In this document: positions 25,001 to 34,380 of the stretch, piece after piece | Layout of the letters: every line of letters starts with the position of its first letter | Position numbering within the stretch: position 1 is the stretch's first letter | NCBI RefSeq assembly: GCF_039526245.1 | Contig: NZ_BAAAIV010000005.1 | Location: 62,001 to 126,000, forward strand | Direction: 5' to 3' | Source: Arthrobacter_H rhombi | GTDB lineage: Bacteria; Actinomycetota; Actinomycetes; Actinomycetales; Micrococcaceae | DNA: 64,000 nt | The notes under the pieces: generated by a model | Databases searched by the model: none | Told to the model about the DNA's origin: nothing | Seen by the model: only the letters and a program-made list of their open reading frames with translations | Position numbers and translations under genes: made by a program

Positions 25001-26431
25001 ATGACAACGCAAACAACCCACAAAACGTTCACCACCGATGACTTGCTCACCGCGATCGAGCCCGTCACGGGCGGCCGTCAGATCAAGGACCCCGCCACCG
25101 GAGGGCCGGTGGGTCGGGCTCCGGAGCACACGGACGCCGACCTTGAGGGGCTCGTCGCGGAGGCGGCTGCCGCCCAGCCCGGATGGGCCGCCCTCGGCCA
25201 CGCAGAGCGCAGCGCCTACCTCAACCGGGCGGCGGATGCCATCGAGGCCAATGCGGAGGCCCTGGCCGTCCTGCTCTCACGAGAGCAGGGCAAACCACTG
25301 AACGGACCGAACGCCCGCTTTGAGGTCGGTGCCTGCTCGACCTGGCTACGTGCGAACGCCGGTTTCGAGCTCGAGCCGGAGTTCGTGGTCGACGACGACG
25401 GCGGCCGTGCAGAACTGCACTACCGCCCACTCGGCGTCGTCGGTGCGATCGGCCCGTGGAACTGGCCCATGATGATCGGCATCTGGCAGCTCGCTCCGGG
25501 CCTGCGCATGGGTAACACGGTGGTCATGAAGCCCTCCAGCTCCACCCCGCTATCCGTGCTGGCCCTGGTTCACGTGCTGAACACCGTCCTGCCCGACGGT
25601 GTGCTGCAGGCCATCTCGGGGGACCGCACGGTGGGCAACCGCCTCGTGGAGCACCCCGACGTCGCGAAGATCATGTTCACGGGGTCCACCAACGCCGGCA
25701 AGACAATCATCCGCAACTCGGCAGAGACCGTGAAGCGCCTGACCCTGGAACTCGGCGGAAACGACGCCGGAATCGTGTTGCCGGACGCCGACCCGACCGC
25801 GATCGCCCAGGATCTGTTCTGGGGTGCCTTCATCAACACCGGCCAGACGTGCGCCGCACTGAAACGCCTGTACGTTCACGAGGACATCTACGAACAGGTC
25901 ATTTCCGAACTGGAGCAAACTGCGTCCCAAATGCCGATGGGCGTTGGCCTGGACGAGGGCAACGTGCTGGGCCCGCTGCAGAACAAAAACCAGTTCGACA
26001 TCGTCGCCGGCCTGGTGCAGGCAGCCAAGGACGCCGGTGCACGCATCGTCATCGGCGGAGACCCCGATCGGGACCAACCCGGCTACTTCTACCCGGCCAC
26101 CCTCGTCGCGGACATCGCCAACGACAACCCACTCGTCGCCCAGGAACAGTTCGGCCCCGCCTTGCCGATCATCAAGTACTCCACGGTCGACGAGGCAGTA
26201 GCGATGGCTAATGGGCTGGACGTCGGCCTCGGTGCGTCTGTCTGGTCCTCCGACATCCAAGCCGCCCGGCAGGTCGCCGCCCAAATCCAGGCCGGGAGCG
26301 TCTGGATCAACAAACACGGCACGGTCGACCCGCGCGTCCCCTTCGGCGGGGCCAAGCAATCAGGTTACGGCCTCGAATTCGGCATCGAAGGCCTCAAGCA
26401 CCTCGGGCAACCTCAAATCATCAGCTACTAG
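25001..26431 (+). CDS. NAD(P)-dependent aldehyde dehydrogenase
   Basis: The 476-residue product starts MTTQTTHKTFTTDDLLTAIE at ATG 25001. The ALDH pattern is complete: GPWNWPMMIGIWQLAPGLRM, FTGSTNAGKTIIRN, Glu in LTLELGGNDAGIVL, Cys in INTGQTCAALKRLYV, and NKHGTVDPRVPFGGAKQSG near the C-terminus. It is likely to oxidise the aldehyde formed from the alcohol half of the ester. The gap to the BVMO gene is 55 bp and to the GMC gene 35 bp. Confidence 0.9.
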   Translation: MTTQTTHKTFTTDDLLTAIEPVTGGRQIKDPATGGPVGRAPEHTDADLEGLVAEAAAAQPGWAALGHAERSAYLNRAADAIEANAEALAVLLSREQGKPLNGPNARFEVGACSTWLRANAGFELEPEFVVDDDGGRAELHYRPLGVVGAIGPWNWPMMIGIWQLAPGLRMGNTVVMKPSSSTPLSVLALVHVLNTVLPDGVLQAISGDRTVGNRLVEHPDVAKIMFTGSTNAGKTIIRNSAETVKRLTLELGGNDAGIVLPDADPTAIAQDLFWGAFINTGQTCAALKRLYVHEDIYEQVISELEQTASQMPMGVGLDEGNVLGPLQNKNQFDIVAGLVQAAKDAGARIVIGGDPDRDQPGYFYPATLVADIANDNPLVAQEQFGPALPIIKYSTVDEAVAMANGLDVGLGASVWSSDIQAARQVAAQIQAGSVWINKHGTVDPRVPFGGAKQSGYGLEFGIEGLKHLGQPQIISY

Positions 26432-26466
26432 GCGCTGGCCGCCACAATCACGAGAGAAGACCACCC

Positions 26467-27993
26467 ATGGAGTTCGACTACATCATCGTCGGTGCCGGTT
26501 CGGCCGGCTGCGTCATCGCCCGCCGACTGGTCGATGCCGGCAAGCGCGTCGCCGTCCTGGAGGCCGGTGGCGAGGACACCAATCCCGTCATCGCCAACGT
26601 CGCCGAGGCCGGGGCCCTGTGGCACGGCCCGGAGGACTGGGACTACCACACCACCGAACAGCCCGGCTGCGACGGCCGCAGGATGCACCTGCCACGCGGC
26701 AAGGTCATGGGCGGATCCCACGCCCTCAATGCCACCATTTGGGTTCGGGGTGCCAAACAGGACTACGACACCTGGAACTACCTCGGATGCCCCGGGTGGG
26801 GATGGGACGACGTCCTGCCGGTCTTCACGGGCATCGAAAACTATGACGGCGGTGCTGCCGACAGCCGTGGCATCTCCGGGCCGCTGGACGTCGTCAAGGA
26901 CTACCCGATGAACCCGGTCCAGGAGTCCATCCTCGAAGGCGCCGTGGAGATGGGGTTGAAGCTCAACGAGGACTACAACTCCGGGGACGTCGAGGGGGTC
27001 TCCAAGATGCAGCTCAACGTCCGCAACGGCAAGCGGTTCAACACGTGGCACGCCTACCTCAAACCGGTGGCGGAGAGCGAGAACCTGGAAATCCTCACCG
27101 GCGCCCACGTCCAGCGGCTGCTGACCGAGGGAGAGAAGGTTATCGGAGTGGAGTTCCTCCAGAATGGAGAAAAGAAGTCCCTGCGCGCAGGCGAAACCAT
27201 CCTGACGGCCGGCGCAATCTCCTCGCCCGAGTTGCTGCTCCGCTCCGGGATCGGACCCGCCGGGGAACTGCGAGAGGTGGGTGTTGAACCGCTCAAGGAC
27301 CTTCCTGGCGTCGGGAAGAATCTTCATGACCACCTGTTGTCACCGGTCATCTTCACCACCACGAAGAAGGAAGTCCCGGCCCCGGAGGTCGCCGCGGCGG
27401 AAACGCACCTCTTCTGGAGGAGCAGCCCCGACCTTGCCGTGCCGGACACCCAGCCCATCAACTTCTCCCTGCCCATGTACTTCCTCGATTCGATGTCCGG
27501 GCCGGAAAACGGGTTCTCACTTGTGGCGGGCATTGTGCGCCCACTGAGCCGTGGCGAAATCACGCTCACCGGGCCGGAGCCCAGCGATCCGCTGCAGATC
27601 GATCTCGGAGCCCTGAGGGACCAGGCAGACGTTGATTCGCTGGTTGCATCCGTTCGCCAGTGCCGCGAGCTGGGGCGGACCCAGGCACTGTCCGAGTGGG
27701 GACCGGAAGAGGTCTACCCGGGAGTCGATGTCCCCGACGAGGATGCGGATCTTGAGCGCTACGTGCGCGAGACCGCGGTGACGTACCACCACCAGGTCGG
27801 CACCTGCAAGATGGGTCTGGACGACATGGCAGTGGTAGATCCTCGCACCTTCGAGGTCCACGGGCTCACCGGTGTACGCATCGCCGATGCTTCCATCATG
27901 CCGCTCATTCCCACCGGCAACACCAACGCGCCAACCGTCATGATCGCCGAGCGTGCCGCCGCAGTTCTAGTTGGCTCGACGCCGGGTGAGTAG
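26467..27993 (+). CDS. GMC-family FAD-dependent alcohol oxidoreductase
   Basis: The 508-residue enzyme begins MEFDYIIVGAGSAGCVIARR with the ADP-binding fold. It has GMC signature 1 (MHLPRGKVMGGSHALNATIWVRG region), signature 2 (TAGAISSPELLLRSGIGPAG) and the C-terminal catalytic His region TYHHQVGTCKMGLDDMAVVD with NTNAPTVMIAERAA. It resembles choline dehydrogenase/AlkJ-type alcohol dehydrogenases. It could oxidise the primary or secondary alcohol that enters the cluster, with an electron carrier rather than NAD. Last gene of the operon, followed by a strong hairpin. Confidence 0.9.
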   Translation: MEFDYIIVGAGSAGCVIARRLVDAGKRVAVLEAGGEDTNPVIANVAEAGALWHGPEDWDYHTTEQPGCDGRRMHLPRGKVMGGSHALNATIWVRGAKQDYDTWNYLGCPGWGWDDVLPVFTGIENYDGGAADSRGISGPLDVVKDYPMNPVQESILEGAVEMGLKLNEDYNSGDVEGVSKMQLNVRNGKRFNTWHAYLKPVAESENLEILTGAHVQRLLTEGEKVIGVEFLQNGEKKSLRAGETILTAGAISSPELLLRSGIGPAGELREVGVEPLKDLPGVGKNLHDHLLSPVIFTTTKKEVPAPEVAAAETHLFWRSSPDLAVPDTQPINFSLPMYFLDSMSGPENGFSLVAGIVRPLSRGEITLTGPEPSDPLQIDLGALRDQADVDSLVASVRQCRELGRTQALSEWGPEEVYPGVDVPDEDADLERYVRETAVTYHHQVGTCKMGLDDMAVVDPRTFEVHGLTGVRIADASIMPLIPTGNTNAPTVMIAERAAAVLVGSTPGE

Positions 27994-28036
27994 AGGTCTG
28001 ACGGCCACGCTGGCTTGAGCCAATCCGACGACGGGT

Positions 28037-28082
28037 GAACCCGCCTCGTTCCTTTCCTCGCGCAGGTGAACGGGGCGGGTTC
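28037..28082 (+). terminator. Hairpin terminator after the BVMO cluster
   Basis: Arms GAACCCGCCTCGTTC (28037-28051) and GAACGGGGCGGGTTC (28068-28082) pair over 15 bp with one G-T wobble and a 16-nt loop, 44 bp after the GMC stop. The rest of the 326-bp gap 27994-28319 holds the NrtR operator; no other gene was seen. Confidence 0.7.
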
Positions 28083-28268
28083 CGCTCGTTTAGGAAATGT
28101 GGAACCAGCAATAGCAAGATGTTTCTCCAATCCGTTCTCGGGAGTCGGCCCCGGGGATTTCCTTGCAAAAGTAACCCGTAGTCCGGATAGGCCGCGCAAC
28201 TGTCGGCAATCCGGACGGGGCAGGGCCCGACACATGCTTGGAATCCTGCAGGGGTGAGGAGTAGCATC

Positions 28269-28293
28269 AGTTCTTGTCGAAGTGACAATAACT
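28269..28293. promoter_or_regulatory. Candidate NrtR operator upstream of nrtR-nadABC
   Basis: The inverted repeat AGTTCTTGTC (28269-28278) / GACAATAACT (28284-28293) has a 5-nt spacer and one mismatch. It contains the TTGTC...GACAA core typical of NrtR sites and lies about 27 bp before the nrtR ATG, overlapping the expected promoter. Confidence 0.75.
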
Positions 28294-28319
28294 AATTCGT
28301 TCGGTTGGAAGGAGTCGCC

Positions 28320-29078
28320 ATGGAGTTCGCCAATGTCTCCGAACGCCAGGCGCTGAGCCCCGAACTGGCGGTCTCCACCGTGATCTTCTCGCTGCGCGAT
28401 GAGCTGGCCGACGGGGAGCCGACCGGACGCAAATCGCTGTGGGTGCCGCTGGTGCGCAGAACCCGCCAGCCCTTCCGCGGCCAATGGGCGCTTCCCGGCG
28501 GTCCGCTGGCCGCCCGGCAGACGTTGCAGGGTGCTGCCGCCGCGAACCTGCGGGCCACCACCGGGCTGGCGCCGAGCCACCTGGAACAGCTCTATGCCTT
28601 CGGCGGGCTGGACCGCTCGCCGTCCCAACGCGTGGTCTCGATCGTCTACTGGGCGCTGGTCCGCGAGGAACACCCCGGCGCGGCCCGGCTGATCGAGGAC
28701 CCAAACGTGGCCTGGTTCCCTGCCCGCGACGATGCGGTGCTCGACGCGCTGGCGTTCGATCATGCGGAAATCGTCCGGTACGCACTGTGGCGCCTGGGCA
28801 ACAAGGTCGAATACGGGTCGATCGCCCACCGGTTCCTCGGCGAGCGCTTCACCCTGGCCCAGGTGCAGGAAGTCTACGAGGCAGTGCTGGACCGCCGCCT
28901 CGATGCCGCGAACTTCCGCCGCCACCTGCGCGGCACCGCAGACATCGAGCCGACCGACGAGTACCTGCTCGGAGGCAAGCACCGCCCACCACGCCTGTAC
29001 CGGTACACGGGGGACACCGCCGTCGTACCGGTTCCAGCCAGCTCGACCCACAAGGCACCAGCTGGCAACACCGCCTAG
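28320..29078 (+). CDS. nrtR: NrtR, Nudix-related repressor of NAD biosynthesis
   Basis: The 252-residue protein starts at ATG 28320 behind GGAAGGAG. Residues about 15-155 form a Nudix-like domain, but the Nudix box is degraded (GGPLAARQTLQGAAAANLRA-TTGL lacks the REUXEE glutamates). It should therefore bind ADP-ribose-type ligands rather than hydrolyse them. The C-terminal part (RYALWRLGNKVEYGSIAHRF, LAQVQEVYEAVLDRRLDAAN, FRRHLRGT) is the NrtR winged helix. It is the first gene before nadA-nadB-nadC, 52 bp from nadA, and the inverted repeat upstream fits autoregulation. A Pro/Thr-rich tail follows the domain. Confidence 0.92.
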   Translation: MEFANVSERQALSPELAVSTVIFSLRDELADGEPTGRKSLWVPLVRRTRQPFRGQWALPGGPLAARQTLQGAAAANLRATTGLAPSHLEQLYAFGGLDRSPSQRVVSIVYWALVREEHPGAARLIEDPNVAWFPARDDAVLDALAFDHAEIVRYALWRLGNKVEYGSIAHRFLGERFTLAQVQEVYEAVLDRRLDAANFRRHLRGTADIEPTDEYLLGGKHRPPRLYRYTGDTAVVPVPASSTHKAPAGNTA

Positions 29079-29130
29079 CAAGACCCGCCCGCAACGCAGC
29101 CACCCCCACGGAAGAACAACGGAGATCCTC

Positions 29131-30426
29131 ATGACCAGTGTCAGCAACACGATCGCCCGCCTCACGCTCACCCCGGTGGGAGAGGCATCTGCCGGCGGGT
29201 CCGCCGACGGGGTCTGCACCACTGACCTGGTGAAGTCCCCGTGGGACCTGGATACCGGGCTGCCCTCCTACGGGCCCGGTTCCTCGATGGACGACGTCGC
29301 GCCGGCCACCACGCCGCAACAGGGGGTCATCCCCGAGGAATACCGGCTGGCCTCCGACGCCGAACTGGATGGGCGCATCCGTGCGGCGAAGAAGACGCTC
29401 GGCGAGCGCGTGGTGGTGCTGGGGCACTTCTACCAGCGCGACGAGGTGGTGCAGTATGCCGACTTCGTGGGCGATTCGTTCCAGCTGGCCAATGCGGCGC
29501 AGACCCGTCATGAGGCCGAATACATCGTCTTCTGCGGGGTGCACTTCATGGCCGAGACCGCGGACATCCTCTCCCGCGACAACCAGGCGGTCATCCTGCC
29601 CAACCTGGCCGCGGGTTGCTCGATGGCCGACATGGCGGATGAATCCTCCGTGGAGGAGTGCTGGGAGCAGCTGATGGAGCTCTATGGCACCGAGGCCGAC
29701 GCCGAGGGCCGGGTCCCGGTCATCCCGGTGACCTACATGAACTCCTCGGCCGCGCTGAAGTCGTTCGTGGGGCGCAACGGGGGGATCGTGTGCACGTCGT
29801 CGAACGCGGCCACCGTGTTGGAGTGGGCGTTCGAGCGCGGACAGCGGGTGCTCTTCTTCCCCGACCAGCACCTGGGGCGCAACACCGCCAAGGCGATGGG
29901 GATCAGTGTGGAGCAGATGCCGATGTGGTCCCCGAACCAGCCCCTGGGCGGCAACACCGCCGAGGCGCTCGCCGACGCGAAGGTCATCCTGTGGCACGGG
30001 TTCTGCTCCGTGCACCGCCGGTTCACCACCGCCCAGATCGATAAGGCCCGGGCCGAGTACCCGGGGGTGAACGTGATCGTGCACCCCGAATGCCCGATGG
30101 AGGTGGTGGACGCCGCGGATTCCGCAGGGTCCACCGACTTCATCCAGAAGGCCATTGCGGCGGCCACCGAACCGACCACGTTCGCGATCGGCACCGAGAT
30201 CAACATGGTCAACCGGCTCGCCGCCCAGTACCCGCAGCACACCATCTTCTGCCTGGATCCGGTGATCTGCCCGTGCTCCACCATGTACCGGATCCACCCG
30301 GGCTACTTGGCGTGGGTGTTGGAGGAACTGGTCGCCGGCCGGGTGGTCAACCAGATTTCCGTTCCCGCGACCGACGCCGCGCAGGCCAAGGTGGCGTTGG
30401 AGCGCATGCTGGCGGCCCGGCCGTGA
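29131..30426 (+). CDS. nadA: Quinolinate synthase
   Basis: This 431-residue protein starts MTSVSNTIARLTLTPVGEAS. NadA condenses iminoaspartate with dihydroxyacetone phosphate to quinolinate, using a [4Fe-4S] cluster. The cluster cysteines are visible in VFCGVHFMAETADIL, HPECPMEV and PVICPCSTMYRIHPG. Substrate-binding text such as GHFYQRDEVVQYADFVGDS and TYMNSSAALKSF is intact. The first 70 residues are a low-conservation extension usual in actinobacteria. Its stop overlaps the GTG of nadB. Confidence 0.95.
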   Translation: MTSVSNTIARLTLTPVGEASAGGSADGVCTTDLVKSPWDLDTGLPSYGPGSSMDDVAPATTPQQGVIPEEYRLASDAELDGRIRAAKKTLGERVVVLGHFYQRDEVVQYADFVGDSFQLANAAQTRHEAEYIVFCGVHFMAETADILSRDNQAVILPNLAAGCSMADMADESSVEECWEQLMELYGTEADAEGRVPVIPVTYMNSSAALKSFVGRNGGIVCTSSNAATVLEWAFERGQRVLFFPDQHLGRNTAKAMGISVEQMPMWSPNQPLGGNTAEALADAKVILWHGFCSVHRRFTTAQIDKARAEYPGVNVIVHPECPMEVVDAADSAGSTDFIQKAIAAATEPTTFAIGTEINMVNRLAAQYPQHTIFCLDPVICPCSTMYRIHPGYLAWVLEELVAGRVVNQISVPATDAAQAKVALERMLAARP

Positions 30427-32153
30427 GTGCCGCGACGCAGGGTGTGCCGACACCGGAAACTCCGAGGGTGACCCGCGACCTGGTCATCGTCGGCTCAGGG
30501 GTGGCGGGGCTCTATGCGGCGATCACCGCCGTCGAGCACGGGCACCGGGTCACCCTGCTGACCAAGGACGCGCTCGCCGACTCGAACAGCTGGTACGCCC
30601 AGGGTGGGATCTGCGCGGTGGGCCCCGCGGGTGAGGTTGCCGGGGATTCGGTCGCCAGTCATATCGAGGACACGCTCATCGCCGGTGCCCGGCTGAACAC
30701 CGTGGAAGCGGTGCGCGCTGTCTGCTCCTCAGCGTGGGGGCATATCGAGGCGCTCGCCGACCTGGGTGCCGCGTTCGACCGCGACGCCACCGGGGCCCTG
30801 GCCCGGGGGCTGGAGGCAGCCCACGCGTACCCGCGGATCGTCCACGCCGGGGGAGACTCCACCGGACGCATCGTCGCCTCCGCCCTGATCGCCGTGGTGC
30901 GCCGGCTCGCCGCCGCGGGACGACTGCGCGTGCACGAACACTCCTTCGTCACCGACCTGGTGGTGGAGGACGGAGTCGTCACCGGGGTCGGCTACCTCCC
31001 CGCGGGAGGTGGGCGGCCCGCCCGCCTGCGTGCCGACGTCGTGCTCCTGGCCACCGGGGGCATCGGCTCCCTGTATACGTGGACCACCAACCCCGCAGGC
31101 GCCACCGCCGACGGCGCCGCGCTCGCCTGGCGGGCCGGGGCGCTGATCGCCGACGCCGAGTTCATCCAATTCCACCCCACGCTGGTGCCCTCCGGGCGCT
31201 TCATGATCTCCGAAGCGGTCCGCGGGGAGGGCGCCGTGCTCATCGACTCCACGGGCCGGCGGTTCATGCCCGACGTGCACCCCGACGCCGAACTGGCGCC
31301 ACGCGACGTGGTTGCCCGCGCCATCCACCGCATCCGCGCCACCGGCTCCGAGGTGTACCTCGACGCCCGGGCAGTGGAAGCACGCCGGGGCGCAGGATTC
31401 CTCGCCCGGAGGTTCCCGGCCATCACCGAACACCTGGCCGCCGACGGCATGGACCTGGCCACCGCCCCGGTCCCCGTCGCCCCGGCCCAGCACTACTGGA
31501 TGGGCGGGGTATTCGCCGACGCATGCGGGCGCACCACCGTCCCCGGACTGCGCGTGGCGGGGGAGACCGCCTGCACCGGCACCCACGGGGCCAACCGGCT
31601 GGCGTCCAACTCGCTGCTCGAGGCGCTGGTGCACGGCTTTCATGCCGCCACCACCCTGCACGACGGCGATGCCCTCCTCGCGGGGGAATCCACCGAACTC
31701 GAACATGTGTTCGAATTGCCTGTGAGTGGGGATGGTACGCAGGCAACGACTGCGGGGGAGGGATCCCGCGGATCGGCGGGGGTGGTGTTGACCCTGGACG
31801 CTGTCCGCGACCTGGCCACCGCCCACCTGGGGGTGGAGCGGACCGGCGAGGGGCTGGCGCTGGCTGCTGCGGCGCTCGCCGGCGCCCTGGCTGCCGGGGA
31901 GGGGAAGACACCCACCACCCGCGCCGACGCCGAACTGCGCAACCTCACCATGGTGGGACGCATCATTGCCGAAGCGGCCCTGTCCCGTACCGGGTCCCTC
32001 GGCGCCCACTACCGGCTCGACGCACCCGCCGATCCCGCAGGTGGGGTGGGCGGCCGCACCGGCTTCGTCCGCGCCGCCACCCGGGCGGCTGCCCCCGACC
32101 CGGCCACCGCACGAGCACAGGCCGACCGTCTCCTGATGGGGAGCACCCACTGA
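30423..32153 (+). CDS. nadB: L-aspartate oxidase
   Basis: The 576-residue flavoenzyme starts at GTG 30423, overlapping the nadA stop (GTGA). It oxidises L-aspartate to iminoaspartate for NadA. The N-terminal FAD motif is DLVIVGSGVAGLYAAITAVE, then SWYAQGGICAVG. The covalent-flavin-type His is absent, as expected, and the active-site region FIQFHPTLVPSG and AVRGEGAVLIDSTGRRFMPD are typical. The C-terminal helical domain is complete. It overlaps nadC at TGATG. Confidence 0.95.
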   Translation: MSAATQGVPTPETPRVTRDLVIVGSGVAGLYAAITAVEHGHRVTLLTKDALADSNSWYAQGGICAVGPAGEVAGDSVASHIEDTLIAGARLNTVEAVRAVCSSAWGHIEALADLGAAFDRDATGALARGLEAAHAYPRIVHAGGDSTGRIVASALIAVVRRLAAAGRLRVHEHSFVTDLVVEDGVVTGVGYLPAGGGRPARLRADVVLLATGGIGSLYTWTTNPAGATADGAALAWRAGALIADAEFIQFHPTLVPSGRFMISEAVRGEGAVLIDSTGRRFMPDVHPDAELAPRDVVARAIHRIRATGSEVYLDARAVEARRGAGFLARRFPAITEHLAADGMDLATAPVPVAPAQHYWMGGVFADACGRTTVPGLRVAGETACTGTHGANRLASNSLLEALVHGFHAATTLHDGDALLAGESTELEHVFELPVSGDGTQATTAGEGSRGSAGVVLTLDAVRDLATAHLGVERTGEGLALAAAALAGALAAGEGKTPTTRADAELRNLTMVGRIIAEAALSRTGSLGAHYRLDAPADPAGGVGGRTGFVRAATRAAAPDPATARAQADRLLMGSTH

Positions 32154-33163
32154 TGAGGACCGAGATGAGTACGCAGACCATAGGGACCCTTGACGGAGAG
32201 ACACCTACCGGAGAGAGCTGGGCCCCGGCACGCGACGACGCCGTGGCGCTCGCCGTGGACCCGCTGCCCGTTCCATACCGGGTCATCCGCGACATCGTCG
32301 AGGCGGGCCTGGCGGAGGACAACCCCACCGGGGACCTCACGGGCAACGTGTTGCTGCCCGCCGACGCCACCGCCACCGCAGATGTGATCGCCCGTGAACC
32401 GGGAATCCTGGCGGGGCTTGGCGTCTTCGAGGCCGCCATGACCCTGACCGACCCGGCCGCCGCCGTGACCACCGCGCTCGCCGATGGCCAACGATTTGCC
32501 GCCGGGGACGTGCTCGCCACGGTCACCGGCCCGGCCCGTGCGGTGCTGGCCGGGGAACGCGTGGGACTGAACCTGCTCCAGCGGCTCTCCGGCATCGCCA
32601 CGGCCACCCGCGCCTTCGTCGACGCCGCGGCTGGCACCGGCACCCGCATCGCCGACACCCGCAAGACCACTCCCGGGCTGCGCGCGCTGGAACGCTATGC
32701 CGTGCGCTGCGGCGGCGGGCACAACCACCGCGGCACGCTCTCCGAAGCCGTGATGGCCAAGGACAACCACCTGGCCCTGCTGGGGACCGGCGACGACCTG
32801 ACCCGCGCCCTGCGTGCGGCCCGCGCCCGGCTCGGACACACCGTGCACTTCGAAGTCGAGATCGACTCACTCGACCAGCTCGACGCCGTGCTCGCCGCCG
32901 GGGTCGACACCATCATGCTGGACAACTTCTCCCTGGCCGACCTGGCCGAGGGCGTCCGCCGCATCGCGGGTGCCGCCCTGGTGGAGGCGTCGGGCAACGT
33001 CCGGCTGGACACCGTTGCCGACATTGCAGCCACCGGCGTGGACGTCATCTCCTCCGGGAGCCTGACCCACTCAGTCCGCGCCCTGGACTTGGGGCTCGAC
33101 GTGCGCATCACCGATGGCCGGGCTCCCGTCGGTGGACGGTCCGGCACCGGGGACCCGCAATGA
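32153..33163 (+). CDS. nadC: Nicotinate-nucleotide pyrophosphorylase (quinolinate phosphoribosyltransferase)
   Basis: The product has 336 residues from ATG 32153 (TGATG overlap with nadB), or 332 from ATG 32165. NadC converts quinolinate and PRPP to nicotinate mononucleotide. Family landmarks are EDNPTGDLTGNVLLPADATA, GERVGLNLLQRLSGIATATR, ADTRKTTPGLRALERYAVRC-GGG and MAKDNHLALLG, with the Lys and Arg residues that bind the phosphate groups. The stop overlaps the next ATG (ATGA). Confidence 0.95.
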   Translation: MRTEMSTQTIGTLDGETPTGESWAPARDDAVALAVDPLPVPYRVIRDIVEAGLAEDNPTGDLTGNVLLPADATATADVIAREPGILAGLGVFEAAMTLTDPAAAVTTALADGQRFAAGDVLATVTGPARAVLAGERVGLNLLQRLSGIATATRAFVDAAAGTGTRIADTRKTTPGLRALERYAVRCGGGHNHRGTLSEAVMAKDNHLALLGTGDDLTRALRAARARLGHTVHFEVEIDSLDQLDAVLAAGVDTIMLDNFSLADLAEGVRRIAGAALVEASGNVRLDTVADIAATGVDVISSGSLTHSVRALDLGLDVRITDGRAPVGGRSGTGDPQ

Positions 33164-34329
33164 TCTACCTCGATGCCGCAGCCACGACGCCGGTCAAGCA
33201 GGAGGTGCTGGATCTCATCTGGCCGCTGATGGCCAGGGACTTCGGCAACCCCTCCAGCCACCACGGCCCCGGCGAGACAGCGGCCCGCGCACTGGACTAT
33301 GCCCGGACCGCCGCGGCGTCCACCCTGCGCGTGCGCACCGGTGACATCGTCTTCACCTCCGGCGGCACCGAAGCGAACAACCTGGCCATCATCGGCCTGG
33401 CCCTGGCCACCCCGCGCGGCAAGCACCTGGTCCGCTCCGCCGCCGAGCATTCATCGGTCCGCGAGGCCTGCGACTACCTCGCCCGCCACCACGGGTTCGC
33501 GGTCGACGTCGCCGGCGTGGACCGCGCCGGCCGGGTGGACCCCGCCGAGCTGGCAGCTCTGCTGCGCCCGGACACCACGCTGGTCTCCGTCATGGCCGTG
33601 AACAACGAAGTCGGCACCATCGAACCCGTGGCCGAGATCGCCGCGGCGGCGCGCACGGTCGGCGCGCTGATGCACACCGACGCGGTGCAGGCCGCCGGCT
33701 GGCTGGACGTGGCCGAGCTGGCCTCCCATGTCGACGCGCTGTCCGTCTCCGGACACAAACTCGGCGGTATGAAGGGCGCCGGACTGGCGATGATCCGGGG
33801 CCGGCTGCCGCTGGAACCGCTGCTGCACGGTGGCGGACAGGAACGCGGACGCCGTTCCGGCACCGAAAATGTTGCCGGCGCCGTCTCCACGGCCACCGCC
33901 CTGCGCCTGGCCGCGACCGGCACCGGGGAATTCGACGCCGCCCAGCGCCGGGCCGCCTATCTCATCGACACGGTCCTCACCGGGCTGGAGGGCCGCCGCG
34001 GGCAGGGCACGACGGCGGCGCTGCTCACCGGGGATCCGGTGCACCGGGTGCCGGGCATCGTCTCCTTCGTCTTCCCGGGCACGCACGGGGAGGCCATCCT
34101 GCTCGAACTCGAACGCCGGGGAATCGTGTGTTCCTCGGGGTCGGCCTGCGCCGCCGGGTCCACCGATCCCTCGCCGGTCCTGCTGGCCATGGGATACGAA
34201 CCCGACGTCGCCCTGACGGCGCTCCGGCTGAGCTTCACCGCCGAGGCGACCGAGGTCCAGCTGACGACGGCGGCGCGCGCGGTGGTGGCCGCGGTCCAGG
34301 CCGTAGCCACGGAGGTCGGTTCGGCGTAG
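33160..34329 (+). CDS. Cysteine desulfurase (NifS/IscS-like), NAD operon member
   Basis: This 389-residue PLP enzyme begins MIYLDAAATTPVKQEVLDLI. The PLP Lys lies in LSVSGHKLGGMKGAG, the active-site Cys loop in VCSSGSACAAGSTDPSP, and the usual IFTSGGTEANN and HTDAVQAAG motifs are present. It transfers sulfur for Fe-S cluster assembly. Translational coupling to nadC suggests that it supplies the NadA [4Fe-4S] cluster, as reported for NifS-like genes in other nad operons. Confidence 0.9.
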   Translation: MIYLDAAATTPVKQEVLDLIWPLMARDFGNPSSHHGPGETAARALDYARTAAASTLRVRTGDIVFTSGGTEANNLAIIGLALATPRGKHLVRSAAEHSSVREACDYLARHHGFAVDVAGVDRAGRVDPAELAALLRPDTTLVSVMAVNNEVGTIEPVAEIAAAARTVGALMHTDAVQAAGWLDVAELASHVDALSVSGHKLGGMKGAGLAMIRGRLPLEPLLHGGGQERGRRSGTENVAGAVSTATALRLAATGTGEFDAAQRRAAYLIDTVLTGLEGRRGQGTTAALLTGDPVHRVPGIVSFVFPGTHGEAILLELERRGIVCSSGSACAAGSTDPSPVLLAMGYEPDVALTALRLSFTAEATEVQLTTAARAVVAAVQAVATEVGSA

Positions 34330-34380
34330 GTTGGCCCACCGTCGATGACCGGCCGATGTGGGGCGTATGGCTCGGCGGAG

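Noticed and set aside
28849..30453. 534-codon minus-strand frame opposite nadA
   Set aside because: It is antisense to a clear quinolinate synthase and has no domain.
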